Shown here in pieces: positions 9,942 to 18,720 of a stretch of 64,000 bases of DNA. The notes beneath the pieces are model-generated. The model made no database searches. It had not been told where the DNA came from and saw nothing but the letters and a program-made list of their open reading frames with translations. Both the position numbers and the translations under genes were made by a program. How positions within the stretch are numbered: position 1 is the stretch's first letter; each line of letters begins with the position of its first letter. This DNA is from Vibrio europaeus (lineage in GTDB: Bacteria; Pseudomonadota; Gammaproteobacteria; Enterobacterales; Vibrionaceae): positions 1 to 64,000 of the forward strand of contig NZ_LUAX01000003.1 in assembly GCF_001695575.1 (NCBI RefSeq), written 5' to 3'.

Positions 9942-10007
9942 GCTGACACAATTTATTAATATTCTTAATATCACAGATATTTAGTTGCATATTAGTGTTG
10001 TGTCAGC
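9942..10007. repeat. 10-bp inverted repeat with a 46-nt loop upstream of nspS
   Basis: GCTGACACAA at 9942-9951 is perfectly complementary to TTGTGTCAGC at 9998-10007, in A/T-rich DNA between pheA and nspS. It could be a long-range hairpin ending the pheA transcript or a pair of protein-binding half-sites. No T-run follows. Confidence 0.5.
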
Positions 10008-10073
10008 CCTTACCAACTGACTCTGATAAGCAGTACATTTCTGATTTATCTAATAAGGTACCACCTAGTCAGT

Positions 10074-11114
10074 ATGAGAGCTTCGTTCTTATCTTTACTC
10101 GCCCTTTTCAACTCCTCTGTTTTCGCACAAGAATCCGCTCTGAATGTCTATATGTGGGAAGACACGCTCTCACCAAATATCCATTCAGACTGGGAGCAAA
10201 AGTCTGGTGCACCGCTAACATTGTCGCACTTCGACAATGATGATGAGCGCAGTTTACTGATGATGAGAAGCGTCCAGCTGCCTTTTGATGTCGTTGTTTT
10301 AGATAATGTTTCAGCGCAAATATACGGCCGCCTAGGATCGTTTGTAGACTTATCGAACCTTAAGAACCGCTCCAATAACGACCCTAAATGGAACCAGGCA
10401 TGCGGTCCTTATGCGGTCCCTTATTTTTGGGGAACAGTAGGTGTCGCTTACCGCAAAGATAAAATCGAACAGCCGCCCGTTACATGGCAAGAATTTGTTA
10501 ATCCGCCCGAAAAGCTGTTTGGCAAGATTGGAATGATTAACGACAGCGTGGAAAGTTTTTTGCCAGTCTTGTACAGCCTAGGAATTTCGCCTACAACGGA
10601 AGACACTCAACAGCTACAAGCGGCATATCCTGCCATGATGACATTTAGCGAAAAAGTTCTCACGTATGAGTACATTTTGAGCTACGTTCGTAGCCAAGAA
10701 AACATCAACCAAATGCTAATGACCCTCGCCTATAGCGGTGATCAATACTCGTTAAACCGCTCTTTTAAGCAAGATAAATGGGACTATGTTATTCCAGACG
10801 GAGAACTCTTCCTCTGGGTGGATTGTTTAGCAGTAACCAGTCATTCAGAGCAAAAACAACAGGCTATCGCCTTTCTTGAATACCTCATGTCTCCCAAAGT
10901 GGCTGCAACAAATGCAATGGATATCAAAGCCGCTACTCCGAATTTAAGTGCTACGAAACTACTGCCCGAATGGTACTTAAATGATGCATCATTATTTCCA
11001 CCAGCAGAAAGACTAAAAAACGCACGTATAGATAGCGAGCTCTCTGCAGAAAATATAAGCCTACGGGCAAAAATAATTAACCAAATACTTAAACGTCATG
11101 AAGCTAAACACTAG
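10074..11114 (+). CDS. nspS: Norspermidine sensor NspS (periplasmic PotD-like protein)
   Basis: A 346-aa secreted solute-binding protein of the spermidine/putrescine (PotD) family. A signal peptide (about 1-19, ending VFA) is followed by a type II binding fold (for example MWEDTLSP and WGTVGVAY segments). It is not linked to any ABC transporter. It overlaps the GGDEF-EAL gene mbaA by 17 bases, the arrangement of V. cholerae NspS-MbaA, where NspS binds norspermidine or spermidine and tunes MbaA activity in biofilm formation. Assignment rests on architecture and exact gene context. Confidence 0.92.
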   Translation: MRASFLSLLALFNSSVFAQESALNVYMWEDTLSPNIHSDWEQKSGAPLTLSHFDNDDERSLLMMRSVQLPFDVVVLDNVSAQIYGRLGSFVDLSNLKNRSNNDPKWNQACGPYAVPYFWGTVGVAYRKDKIEQPPVTWQEFVNPPEKLFGKIGMINDSVESFLPVLYSLGISPTTEDTQQLQAAYPAMMTFSEKVLTYEYILSYVRSQENINQMLMTLAYSGDQYSLNRSFKQDKWDYVIPDGELFLWVDCLAVTSHSEQKQQAIAFLEYLMSPKVAATNAMDIKAATPNLSATKLLPEWYLNDASLFPPAERLKNARIDSELSAENISLRAKIINQILKRHEAKH

Positions 11115-13443
11115 AGTTTTATTACTCGTTGCGCCTGTCATTTTGTTGAGTGCTGCTGTCTCTAGTTATAGCATTTACTTCAATCAAAAAGACGCCTTAA
11201 TAAAGCGCGAGCAAAGTTATCTTCAACTCTCCATGGAAAAGCTAGCCGGTCACTTTCGTCAATCTATGGCATTGATCAACAGCTACTCTCTGACCCTAAC
11301 CAAAAGTGACATTATTCATCACTACTTTGGGCAGCCAGAGAACCCTTATCGAGAGATGAAACTGATTGAAAACCTGCAAACCACCATCGAAAACCTGCAA
11401 CCGAATAAGCAGGATGATATCGCCGTCGCTATTGTCGATAGCCAGCACAGAGTCCGCTTTTACGCCGATAATCAAAACGACCCCTTTTCCGCGTTAGATG
11501 AGAATGTACGTCACTACGTGCAGCAAACCTATGAAACAACCGGACAAATGAGCCATACGGGGTTTGCTAAAAGCTACCAAGGACAAAGTATCTTGATACG
11601 CTACGACGTATTAGACAACAACACGCTCGTTTCTCCACTTAGCTACAATAAGGATCAAGTGTTCTTTATTGTGGTATCGCTGTCACTAGAGAAGTTCGAT
11701 CAACTCAAGCATATCCTTGAGTTTGACAACGACAGCAGCATCTTTTTCTCTGAAGAGCCGATCTTTAAATCAGGACTCACTCAATCAGTCGAACTAAAAT
11801 CAGGCCTCTATGCCGTGTTAGATCCGGCACAGTATCTTACAACAGAGAAACTCGCCAAGATTGAACAGCGCTTAATGCTCTCATTTGGCGTGTCGTCCTT
11901 GATTACGGTTTTGATTCTTTTGGTACTGCTTTATCGCCATGTCATTCAACCCATTACCCACCTTGATCGTCAGTTAAGAGAAGTTGAACAACGTAAGCGA
12001 TCGAATATTGAACGCTTAGAAAGTGATAATGAAATAGGTCGTTTATCTGCCCGTTTCTACGATATGTATAAGGAGCTCAACTCTAGCTATCAAAAAACCA
12101 AAGCGATGGCTGAGAATGACCACCTTACTCAACTGGCAAACCGCTATCAATTTCAAGTCTATGTCGAGCGAATCTTGGCTAATAAGTTTAACTACAGCCA
12201 TGCATGGATTCTTTACATCGACCTAGACAACTTTAAGTATGTAAACGATAAGTATGGTCATCACGTCGGTGACTCCTTACTGGTCAACTTCGCAGAGCAC
12301 ATCAAACAACTCAGTTTAGAGAGCGAGAAAAAACATAGCATTAAATCACTCGCGTCGCGATTATCTGGTGATGAATTCGCAATCTTTATTGCCGCTAATA
12401 AAGCGGGTACCTTCGCTGACACATTAGCACAAGCTGTGTTAGATCCGATTCAAAACCATACCAACGCTTCCATCGGCAGTTTCCCAATAACCGCCAGTAT
12501 TGGTATTGCCTCTTATCCTGATGATGGAATGGATTTAGCCAAGTTACTCTCTCATGCTGACACCGCCATGTATCAAGCTAAGCGCGCGGGTAAAAATCAA
12601 ATTGCTCATTATTCAAAAGAGCTAGATGAAATTGTGCGTCGCAGAACTCAAGTAGAGCGTGCATTACGTAAAGGCGATCTAGAGAACGAATTCACTCTGC
12701 TCTATCAACCTTACTACGATCGCGATGGCAAGGTCATCAAAGGCGTCGAGGCACTATTGCGTTGGAACTCACCAAAGTTAGGCAAAGTCACTCCAAGCGA
12801 GTTCATCCCCATTTCGGAGCAAATTGGTCTATTTGGCACCATTGACCGCTGGGTCATCAAGCAAGCTTTTATCGACTTCCAGCAGCTACAGAGTTGCTTT
12901 GAGAGTCCTATTCAGCTGTCAATTAACTTGTCATCGGCAGAACTGGATTCTTTACAACTAGCGGCTGATATTCAAAGTTTGATGGAGCTATATCCCGTTC
13001 AACCGCACTTAATCGATTTCGAGATCACGGAAACTTTTGCTTCAGATTCACAAAGCTACCTACTCCTTCATGAGCTAGCGCAGATGGGCTTTAAGTTAAC
13101 CATTGATGATTTTGGTTCAGGTTATACCTCTATCACTCAGTTGGTCGAATACCCTGTGCAGAAGATTAAGTTTGATCGCGAGTTCTTAGAAACTCTGATA
13201 AAAACTAATAATCATCAGGTGGTAAAACCTTTAGTTGACCTTTGTCACTCGCAATCTATGATGGTGACCGCGGAAGGGATCGAGTCAGAAGAAATGCATC
13301 GCTGGTTAGCGGATAACAAATGTGATTACATGCAGGGTTATCATCTATCGCCACCACTGTCACTTTCGCAGTTAAGTTTTGTCCATATAGACCCGAAAGG
13401 AAATCTCAATGTCGGTGAAGACGGTTATTGTAGCTTCGCTTAA
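11098..13443 (+). CDS. mbaA: Membrane c-di-GMP enzyme MbaA (GGDEF-EAL, polyamine-responsive)
   Basis: A 781-aa inner-membrane protein: a TM segment (about 7-28), a periplasmic sensor domain (about 30-255), a second TM (about 258-280), a HAMP linker, a GGDEF domain with SGDEF at 423-427 and an EAL domain with EALLR at 551-555, DDFGSGYTS at 670-678 and AEGIE. The EAL residues look intact, so phosphodiesterase activity is likely. The GGDEF first residue is Ser, which many active cyclases tolerate. The start overlaps nspS by 17 nt, implying coupled translation, and the end overlaps yjjX by 35 nt. It is expected to set c-di-GMP according to NspS occupancy. Confidence 0.94.
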   Translation: MKLNTRVLLLVAPVILLSAAVSSYSIYFNQKDALIKREQSYLQLSMEKLAGHFRQSMALINSYSLTLTKSDIIHHYFGQPENPYREMKLIENLQTTIENLQPNKQDDIAVAIVDSQHRVRFYADNQNDPFSALDENVRHYVQQTYETTGQMSHTGFAKSYQGQSILIRYDVLDNNTLVSPLSYNKDQVFFIVVSLSLEKFDQLKHILEFDNDSSIFFSEEPIFKSGLTQSVELKSGLYAVLDPAQYLTTEKLAKIEQRLMLSFGVSSLITVLILLVLLYRHVIQPITHLDRQLREVEQRKRSNIERLESDNEIGRLSARFYDMYKELNSSYQKTKAMAENDHLTQLANRYQFQVYVERILANKFNYSHAWILYIDLDNFKYVNDKYGHHVGDSLLVNFAEHIKQLSLESEKKHSIKSLASRLSGDEFAIFIAANKAGTFADTLAQAVLDPIQNHTNASIGSFPITASIGIASYPDDGMDLAKLLSHADTAMYQAKRAGKNQIAHYSKELDEIVRRRTQVERALRKGDLENEFTLLYQPYYDRDGKVIKGVEALLRWNSPKLGKVTPSEFIPISEQIGLFGTIDRWVIKQAFIDFQQLQSCFESPIQLSINLSSAELDSLQLAADIQSLMELYPVQPHLIDFEITETFASDSQSYLLLHELAQMGFKLTIDDFGSGYTSITQLVEYPVQKIKFDREFLETLIKTNNHQVVKPLVDLCHSQSMMVTAEGIESEEMHRWLADNKCDYMQGYHLSPPLSLSQLSFVHIDPKGNLNVGEDGYCSFA

Positions 13444-13942
13444 TCCCGCCAAAATCAATGCGGTAAAGAGTGCGTTTGAAGCCACGTTCCCTAAGCAAGC
13501 ATTCAATTTTTCTGGTGTAAGTGTTGATAGCGGCGTCGCAGATCAGCCAATGTCCAATCAAGAAACACATACTGGTGCACTTAACCGTGTTGTGAATGCA
13601 AAAGCTGAATGTGCTGATGCAGACTATTATGTAGGCTTAGAGGCGGGCATCGAAGGATCTGTTACTTTTGCTTGGATGGTGGTGGAATCGCAAACCCAGC
13701 GCGGTGAGTCCCGTTCAGCCAGTTTAATGTTGCCACCCGTTGTTATTGAGAAGCTTCAACGCGCCAATGAACTTGGTGATGTCATGGATGAAGTCTTCGG
13801 TACAGAGAATATCAAACAGAAAGGTGGTGCAATAAGCTTGCTCACTCACGACTTGCTTACCCGCAGCTCGGTCTACCATCAAGCATTAATATTGGCCTTG
13901 ATTCCATTCGCTAACCCAGAGCATTTCCCTGCCAATTTGTAA
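13409..13942 (+). CDS. yjjX: Inosine/xanthosine triphosphatase YjjX
   Basis: A 177-aa house-cleaning phosphatase that hydrolyses ITP and XTP, keeping deaminated purines out of nucleic acids. Family signatures are the N-terminal SLNPAKINAVKSAF and the central GLEAGIEG. The ATG at 13409 lies inside the 3' end of mbaA (35-nt overlap in another frame) with an AAAGG site in front, so it is probably translated from the nspS-mbaA message. Confidence 0.93.
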   Translation: MSVKTVIVASLNPAKINAVKSAFEATFPKQAFNFSGVSVDSGVADQPMSNQETHTGALNRVVNAKAECADADYYVGLEAGIEGSVTFAWMVVESQTQRGESRSASLMLPPVVIEKLQRANELGDVMDEVFGTENIKQKGGAISLLTHDLLTRSSVYHQALILALIPFANPEHFPANL

Positions 13943-13956
13943 TATGTCTTATAAAA

Positions 13957-13983
13957 ATTAAGGATGCCGAGGCATCCTTATTT
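13957..13983. terminator. Bidirectional terminator between yjjX and trpR
   Basis: AAGGATGCC / GGCATCCTT stem with a two-base loop (13960-13979), flanked by A/T-rich DNA on both sides. Its right arm overlaps the trpR stop codon. Confidence 0.8.
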
Positions 13984-14274
13984 GTTTTCGAGTAGAGCGG
14001 CAATTTGCTGCTTTTCGTCTTCACTCTTTGATTTTAGCTCGTTAGAACCACGGGTAATCGTCGCAATACCTACACCAAGCATCTGGCTGATCTGCCGTTG
14101 CGACATTTCCCCCTTGAGCAACTCCCGAAAAATATTAACGCGCGCAACAAGAGCTTCGCGCTCATCTGGTGTCAATAACATGGTCAACAACATCTGATGT
14201 TGCTGTGACTCTGTGCTATGTTCAATCAGATCTAGTATCTGTTGCCACTCTTTATATTCAGGTTCTAAAGACAT
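13978..14274 (-). CDS. trpR: Trp operon repressor TrpR
   Basis: A 98-aa all-helical repressor that binds trp operators when tryptophan is bound. The helix-turn-helix is visible at about 65-85 (MSQRQISQMLGVGIATITRGS), with the family N-terminal segment before it (LLTPDEREALVARVNI). It lies 13 bases after slt on the same strand, the slt-trpR order also found in E. coli. Confidence 0.95.
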   Translation of the reverse strand: MSLEPEYKEWQQILDLIEHSTESQQHQMLLTMLLTPDEREALVARVNIFRELLKGEMSQRQISQMLGVGIATITRGSNELKSKSEDEKQQIAALLENK

Positions 14275-14287
14275 CTACTGGTGCTCG

Positions 14288-16255
14288 CTAATATTTCGCG
14301 TTCAGCTCATGCGGGTTTAAGAAAGCGCCATCAACACCTAACACCTCCCGGTAGTAGGTCTCAAACATCAGGATATTTTGCACATATCCACGAGTTTCTT
14401 TAAACGGAATTGCTTCAATAAACGCATAAGCATCTAGTTTTCCTTGCGTTCTTTCACGCCAAGTTTTCACTCGATGAGGCCCTGCATTATACGCAGCTAA
14501 CGCGAAAATTCGATTGTTATCGTAGCGTTTGAGTAAGCCATCCAAGTAGTGACTACCTATCTCTATATTCTTACCCACTTGGTAAAGGTCTTTGTAGCCC
14601 TGATAATCAATCTTGTACTTCTTGGCGGTGTACTTAGCGGTAGAAGGCATAATTTGCATGATGCCACGCGCACCAACCGGTGACCTTGCTTCAATATCTA
14701 ATGCGCTTTCCTGTCTTGCCAGAGACATCAGAGTTATTGGGTCAATGCTGTGCTTATCACCATAGAAGTTAAACCACCAACGATGCGCAACCGGGAAACG
14801 AATCTCAAGGTTATCCCACATCTTTGCTTGAATGCTCGCGGTCACCGTCAGATGGTGCCAGCCCTTAAATGAAGCGAATGCCGCTAGCATCTCTTTTTGA
14901 GTTTTGTCGGCTCGCGCCAGTAGCCAGCGCCATTCACTCTTAGCTGCGACAATTTTATCGCGATCGATCAACTCTTCAATTCGAATCAGTTCACTGCGAT
15001 AAGGTTTTATCTGCTGTTGGTCGAGTGCAATCACTGACGTTGGATACTCAATCGAACGCTTAAGCTCTTTGGCTGCCGCGACGCTATAAAAGTTACGCTG
15101 ACCAATCAAGGCCTCTAAACGTTGCTGACCAAGCTGCTTCTCACCTTGCGCCATTTCACTGCGCGCAAGCCAATATTGCCAACGTAAACTCTGCTGTTTA
15201 TCTTGCGGTAACTGTTCTATCCAGCCTTCAACCCCTTGCCAGTCAGCAAACTGAATCGCTAGGCGCACACGACGCTCAATCAAAGGCACACTTGAAGAGG
15301 TAGTGATTTTCTTATCACGCCACTTAGCCAACGTTTCTGAATCTGTATTGATTAAACGAAACGAAACATAGTCAGCAAGATGCTGCGCCGTGGCTTTGTC
15401 GAAGTGCTGGCCCTTAACCACCCCATCGAACTGCTGCTGCGCCATTTCGGCATCTTTGCGTGCTAGCTTCTTAAAAGCGAGCTTAGTTTGGGTTTGGTAA
15501 AACTCAGTGACTTTATGTTTTTTGGCAAATGCCTGAACCGACTCTGGCTTACTAAACAGTGCTTTCATTTCATCGGCTTGGCGCTTTACCTGAGTCGAAC
15601 TGAGCTGCCTTTTCAGATAGTTCATCAAGCTGCCATTACGAGCTTCAAACGCCAGCAGTATACGTTCAAGAACTAATTGGTCGGTTTTGATCCCTGCCTT
15701 ATCCCAAGCGTCAAAAAGCGGGTCACAAGCATCGGCGATGCTATGCCCTGATAGCCAGAGCTTTTCAGCCCCCGCATATGCCACTTGCTTGTCTCCTACC
15801 TGCGCATGAGCGTTGTAGAAGTAACATTGATACGTTTCGCCTCTTGGCTCCTCAGTTTGAAACTCCAGCAGCGCGCGCCATTTTCCTTTCCTTGCCAAAG
15901 CATCGATGTAAGGAGCCCGCATTCGATTCGAGAAAGGGAAAGATTGATGAGTGGTAATAAACTGATCCACTTCACTAGGCGTTCTATCGCCAATATCAAC
16001 TAAAAAACTACGATAGTCGACGTAAGGCGTAAGAGGATAATTCGCAATCTGAGGGCGTAATTTTTTGTATTCAGTAACCTGTTTACGATCAAGCAATGAC
16101 TGAGCTTGATCGTATAAGTCTCGCTGTTGTTGAAGATCAGAAGCCACCACTGATGTGGTAAAGCTTGCGCTGCAAACCATCGAAGATACAAATAAAATCG
16201 ATGAAGGAAGACGATGCAGCGACTTGAGAAAAGTCAGCGTCATAAAGAGTCTCAT
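14288..16255 (-). CDS. slt: Soluble lytic murein transglycosylase Slt
   Basis: A 655-aa periplasmic enzyme (Slt70 family) that cleaves glycan strands from their ends. A signal peptide covers about 1-38. A long superhelical U/L-domain (about 40-480) is followed by the C-terminal catalytic domain with the Glu in RQESALD, then GARGIMQIMPSTA and ALAAYNAGPHR. Starts at 16255 (MRLFMTL) and 16243 (MTLTFLK) are both possible; the second has a better-spaced purine-rich site. It is co-transcribed with trpR downstream. The 247 bp between it and ettA hold only promoters, as far as I can see. Confidence 0.95.
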   Translation of the reverse strand: MRLFMTLTFLKSLHRLPSSILFVSSMVCSASFTTSVVASDLQQQRDLYDQAQSLLDRKQVTEYKKLRPQIANYPLTPYVDYRSFLVDIGDRTPSEVDQFITTHQSFPFSNRMRAPYIDALARKGKWRALLEFQTEEPRGETYQCYFYNAHAQVGDKQVAYAGAEKLWLSGHSIADACDPLFDAWDKAGIKTDQLVLERILLAFEARNGSLMNYLKRQLSSTQVKRQADEMKALFSKPESVQAFAKKHKVTEFYQTQTKLAFKKLARKDAEMAQQQFDGVVKGQHFDKATAQHLADYVSFRLINTDSETLAKWRDKKITTSSSVPLIERRVRLAIQFADWQGVEGWIEQLPQDKQQSLRWQYWLARSEMAQGEKQLGQQRLEALIGQRNFYSVAAAKELKRSIEYPTSVIALDQQQIKPYRSELIRIEELIDRDKIVAAKSEWRWLLARADKTQKEMLAAFASFKGWHHLTVTASIQAKMWDNLEIRFPVAHRWWFNFYGDKHSIDPITLMSLARQESALDIEARSPVGARGIMQIMPSTAKYTAKKYKIDYQGYKDLYQVGKNIEIGSHYLDGLLKRYDNNRIFALAAYNAGPHRVKTWRERTQGKLDAYAFIEAIPFKETRGYVQNILMFETYYREVLGVDGAFLNPHELNAKY

Positions 16256-16502
16256 CCTGAGATTAGAAATCTATGGTGTTCCCTATTAATGCTTATTGTA
16301 ATCAGCGCTGTAAAGGGCGTAGATGTAAATAATAATAAATTCACACAACTGTGACATTCAGCTTGCTTTGGGCAAATTAGTGGTTAGTAAATCATCAGTA
16401 ATGGAAATCTATATCAGTGTCTTGCTTTCTCTGGTAACAAACTAAGCCCGGTTAGTATAAAATAACCTTTTACGTGAATTGACTATTTAGGAACGATCGG
16501 CA

Positions 16503-18170
16503 ATGGCTGAATACGTATATACCATGTCGCGAGTGAGCAAAATTGTGCCACCAAAGCGACAAATTCTTAAAGACATCTCTCTAAGCTTCTTCCCTGGCGC
16601 AAAAATCGGTGTTTTGGGTCTAAACGGTGCAGGTAAATCCACCCTACTACGCATCATGGCTGGCATTGATACCGATATTGATGGTGAAGCGCGTCCACAA
16701 CCAGGTCTTAATGTGGGTTACCTACCACAGGAACCAGTACTGGACGAATCTAAAACGGTACGTGAAATCGTTGAAGAAGCGGTATCCGATGTTGCAGGTG
16801 CGATGAAGCGTCTTGACGAAGTATACGCAGCTTACGCAGAACCAGATGCTGACTTCGATGCGCTAGCAAAAGAGCAAGGTGAACTTGAAGCGCTAATCCA
16901 AGCGAAAGAAGGTCATAACTTAGAGAATGCTCTAGAGCGTGCTGCTGATGCACTTCGCCTTCCTGAGTGGGATCAGAAGATTGAACACCTATCTGGTGGT
17001 GAGCGTCGCCGTGTTGCTATCTGTCGCCTACTTCTTTCGAAGCCAGACATGCTACTACTTGACGAACCAACCAACCACCTTGACGCAGAGTCTGTGGCTT
17101 GGTTAGAACGCTTCCTAGTCGATTACACAGGTACTGTTGTAGCTATTACCCACGACCGTTACTTCCTAGACAATGCGGCTGGCTGGATTCTTGAACTTGA
17201 CCGTGGTGAAGGTATTCCTTGGGAAGGTAACTACACTTCTTGGCTTGAGCAGAAAGATGCTCGTCTACAGCAGGAAGCCTCTCAAGAAAAAGCACGCCAG
17301 AAAACGATTGAGAAAGAGCTTGAGTGGGTTCGTCAAAACCCTAAAGGCCGCCAGTCTAAATCTAAAGCACGTATGGCTCGCTTTGAAGAACTGCAAAGCG
17401 GTGATCGTCAGAAGCGTAACGAAACCAACGAACTCTTCATCCCACCAGGTGAGCGTCTAGGTGACAAGGTTATCGAAGTAAATAATCTATCTAAGTCTTT
17501 TGACGGTCGCGTTCTGATTGATGACCTATCATTTAGCATGCCTAAAGGTGCAATCGTGGGTATCATCGGTGCCAACGGTGCAGGTAAGTCGACTCTGTTT
17601 AAGATGCTAAGCGGTACTGAGCAACCAGATTCAGGTACGGTTGAGATGGGTGACACGGTAAAACTTGCGTCTGTCGACCAGTTCCGTGATTCGATGGATG
17701 ATTCAAAAACGGTCTACCAAGAGATTTCTGAAGGCGCTGACATCATCAAGATCAACCACTTCGAAATTCCGGCTCGTGCATACTGTTCACGCTTTAACTT
17801 CAAAGGCTCAGATCAACAGAAGATCATTGGTGAGCTTTCTGGTGGTGAGCGTAACCGTGTACACCTTGCTAAGCTGCTTAAAGCTGGCGGTAACGTACTA
17901 CTACTCGACGAACCAACCAACGACCTTGACGTTGAAACGCTACGTGCACTAGAAGAAGCACTTCTTGAGTTCCCTGGCTGTGCCATGGTTATCTCGCACG
18001 ACCGTTGGTTCCTAGACCGTATCGCTACGCACATCATCGACTACCGCGATGAAGGTCAAGTTAACTTCTACGAAGGTAACTATACTGAATACATGGAGTG
18101 GCTGAAGAAGACCCTTGGTCCTGAAGCAGCGGAACCGCATCGCATCAAGTACAAACGTATTGCTAAGTAA
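16503..18170 (+). CDS. ettA: Energy-dependent translational throttle protein EttA (ABC-F)
   Basis: A 555-aa soluble ABC-F ATPase that binds the ribosomal E site and gates entry into elongation according to ATP/ADP. Two nucleotide-binding domains are seen: Walker A GLNGAGKST at 39-47 with LSGGERRR, and GANGAGKST near 356 with LSGGERNR. They are separated by a charged linker (about 240-320). No membrane segments are present. Strong codon bias suggests high expression. A terminator follows at 18190-18215. Confidence 0.96.
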   Translation: MAEYVYTMSRVSKIVPPKRQILKDISLSFFPGAKIGVLGLNGAGKSTLLRIMAGIDTDIDGEARPQPGLNVGYLPQEPVLDESKTVREIVEEAVSDVAGAMKRLDEVYAAYAEPDADFDALAKEQGELEALIQAKEGHNLENALERAADALRLPEWDQKIEHLSGGERRRVAICRLLLSKPDMLLLDEPTNHLDAESVAWLERFLVDYTGTVVAITHDRYFLDNAAGWILELDRGEGIPWEGNYTSWLEQKDARLQQEASQEKARQKTIEKELEWVRQNPKGRQSKSKARMARFEELQSGDRQKRNETNELFIPPGERLGDKVIEVNNLSKSFDGRVLIDDLSFSMPKGAIVGIIGANGAGKSTLFKMLSGTEQPDSGTVEMGDTVKLASVDQFRDSMDDSKTVYQEISEGADIIKINHFEIPARAYCSRFNFKGSDQQKIIGELSGGERNRVHLAKLLKAGGNVLLLDEPTNDLDVETLRALEEALLEFPGCAMVISHDRWFLDRIATHIIDYRDEGQVNFYEGNYTEYMEWLKKTLGPEAAEPHRIKYKRIAK

Positions 18171-18189
18171 ATACGCTTGAAATTTGTGC

Positions 18190-18215
18190 AAAGGCCGCTA
18201 TTATTAGCGGCCTTT
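18190..18215 (+). terminator. Terminator of ettA
   Basis: AAAGGCCGCTA / TAGCGGCCTTT stem with a TTAT loop. Confidence 0.9.
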
Positions 18216-18336
18216 ATTATATAGCTCACAATACGGATAACTTCTGGTATTGATTAAAGCGAAGAATGCGAACAACCGCGCATAGTAGCCACTTTAGTTT
18301 TGTTACTCTTATGAGTTGAAATATAGAGAGAAGATT

Positions 18337-18708
18337 ATGATCGAACGTCGTCGTTTTTCGCGCATTGTTTATCAAGCTCAAGCCACACTGACTCAAGAAT
18401 CCACCGAGGTGATTGCCTTAGTGTGTGATTTATCGCTACATGGACTCTTAGCCACCAGCGAACAGTCAGACCAGCTCGACACAGATAAACAAGTAGATGT
18501 TGAATTTTCGCTTGCAGGAAGTGATGTCACGATCCAACTTGTAGGAAATATCGTTGGGCTTAATAACAATGTGATTCGTGTCAGCATAGATCATATTGAT
18601 ATTGAGAGTATCGGACATTTGAAGCGATTAGTTGAATTAAATGTAGGTGATGATGACCTGTTACATCGGGATATCGAACACCTCTCTGATTTAGGTGAAT
18701 ACACCTAA
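18337..18708 (+). CDS. plzA: PilZ-domain c-di-GMP effector (PlzA-type)
   Basis: A 123-aa single-domain PilZ protein. Both c-di-GMP motifs are present: RRFSR (RxxxR) at the N-terminus and DLSLHG (D/NxSxxG) near residue 37. I take the ATG at 18337, preceded by GAGAGAAG, rather than the upstream TTG. By context (between ettA and tyrA) it matches V. cholerae PlzA. It is followed after 12 bp by a LytM peptidase gene on the same strand. Its target is not evident from sequence. Confidence 0.88.
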   Translation: MIERRRFSRIVYQAQATLTQESTEVIALVCDLSLHGLLATSEQSDQLDTDKQVDVEFSLAGSDVTIQLVGNIVGLNNNVIRVSIDHIDIESIGHLKRLVELNVGDDDLLHRDIEHLSDLGEYT

Positions 18709-18720
18709 ACTAACTAGTTT

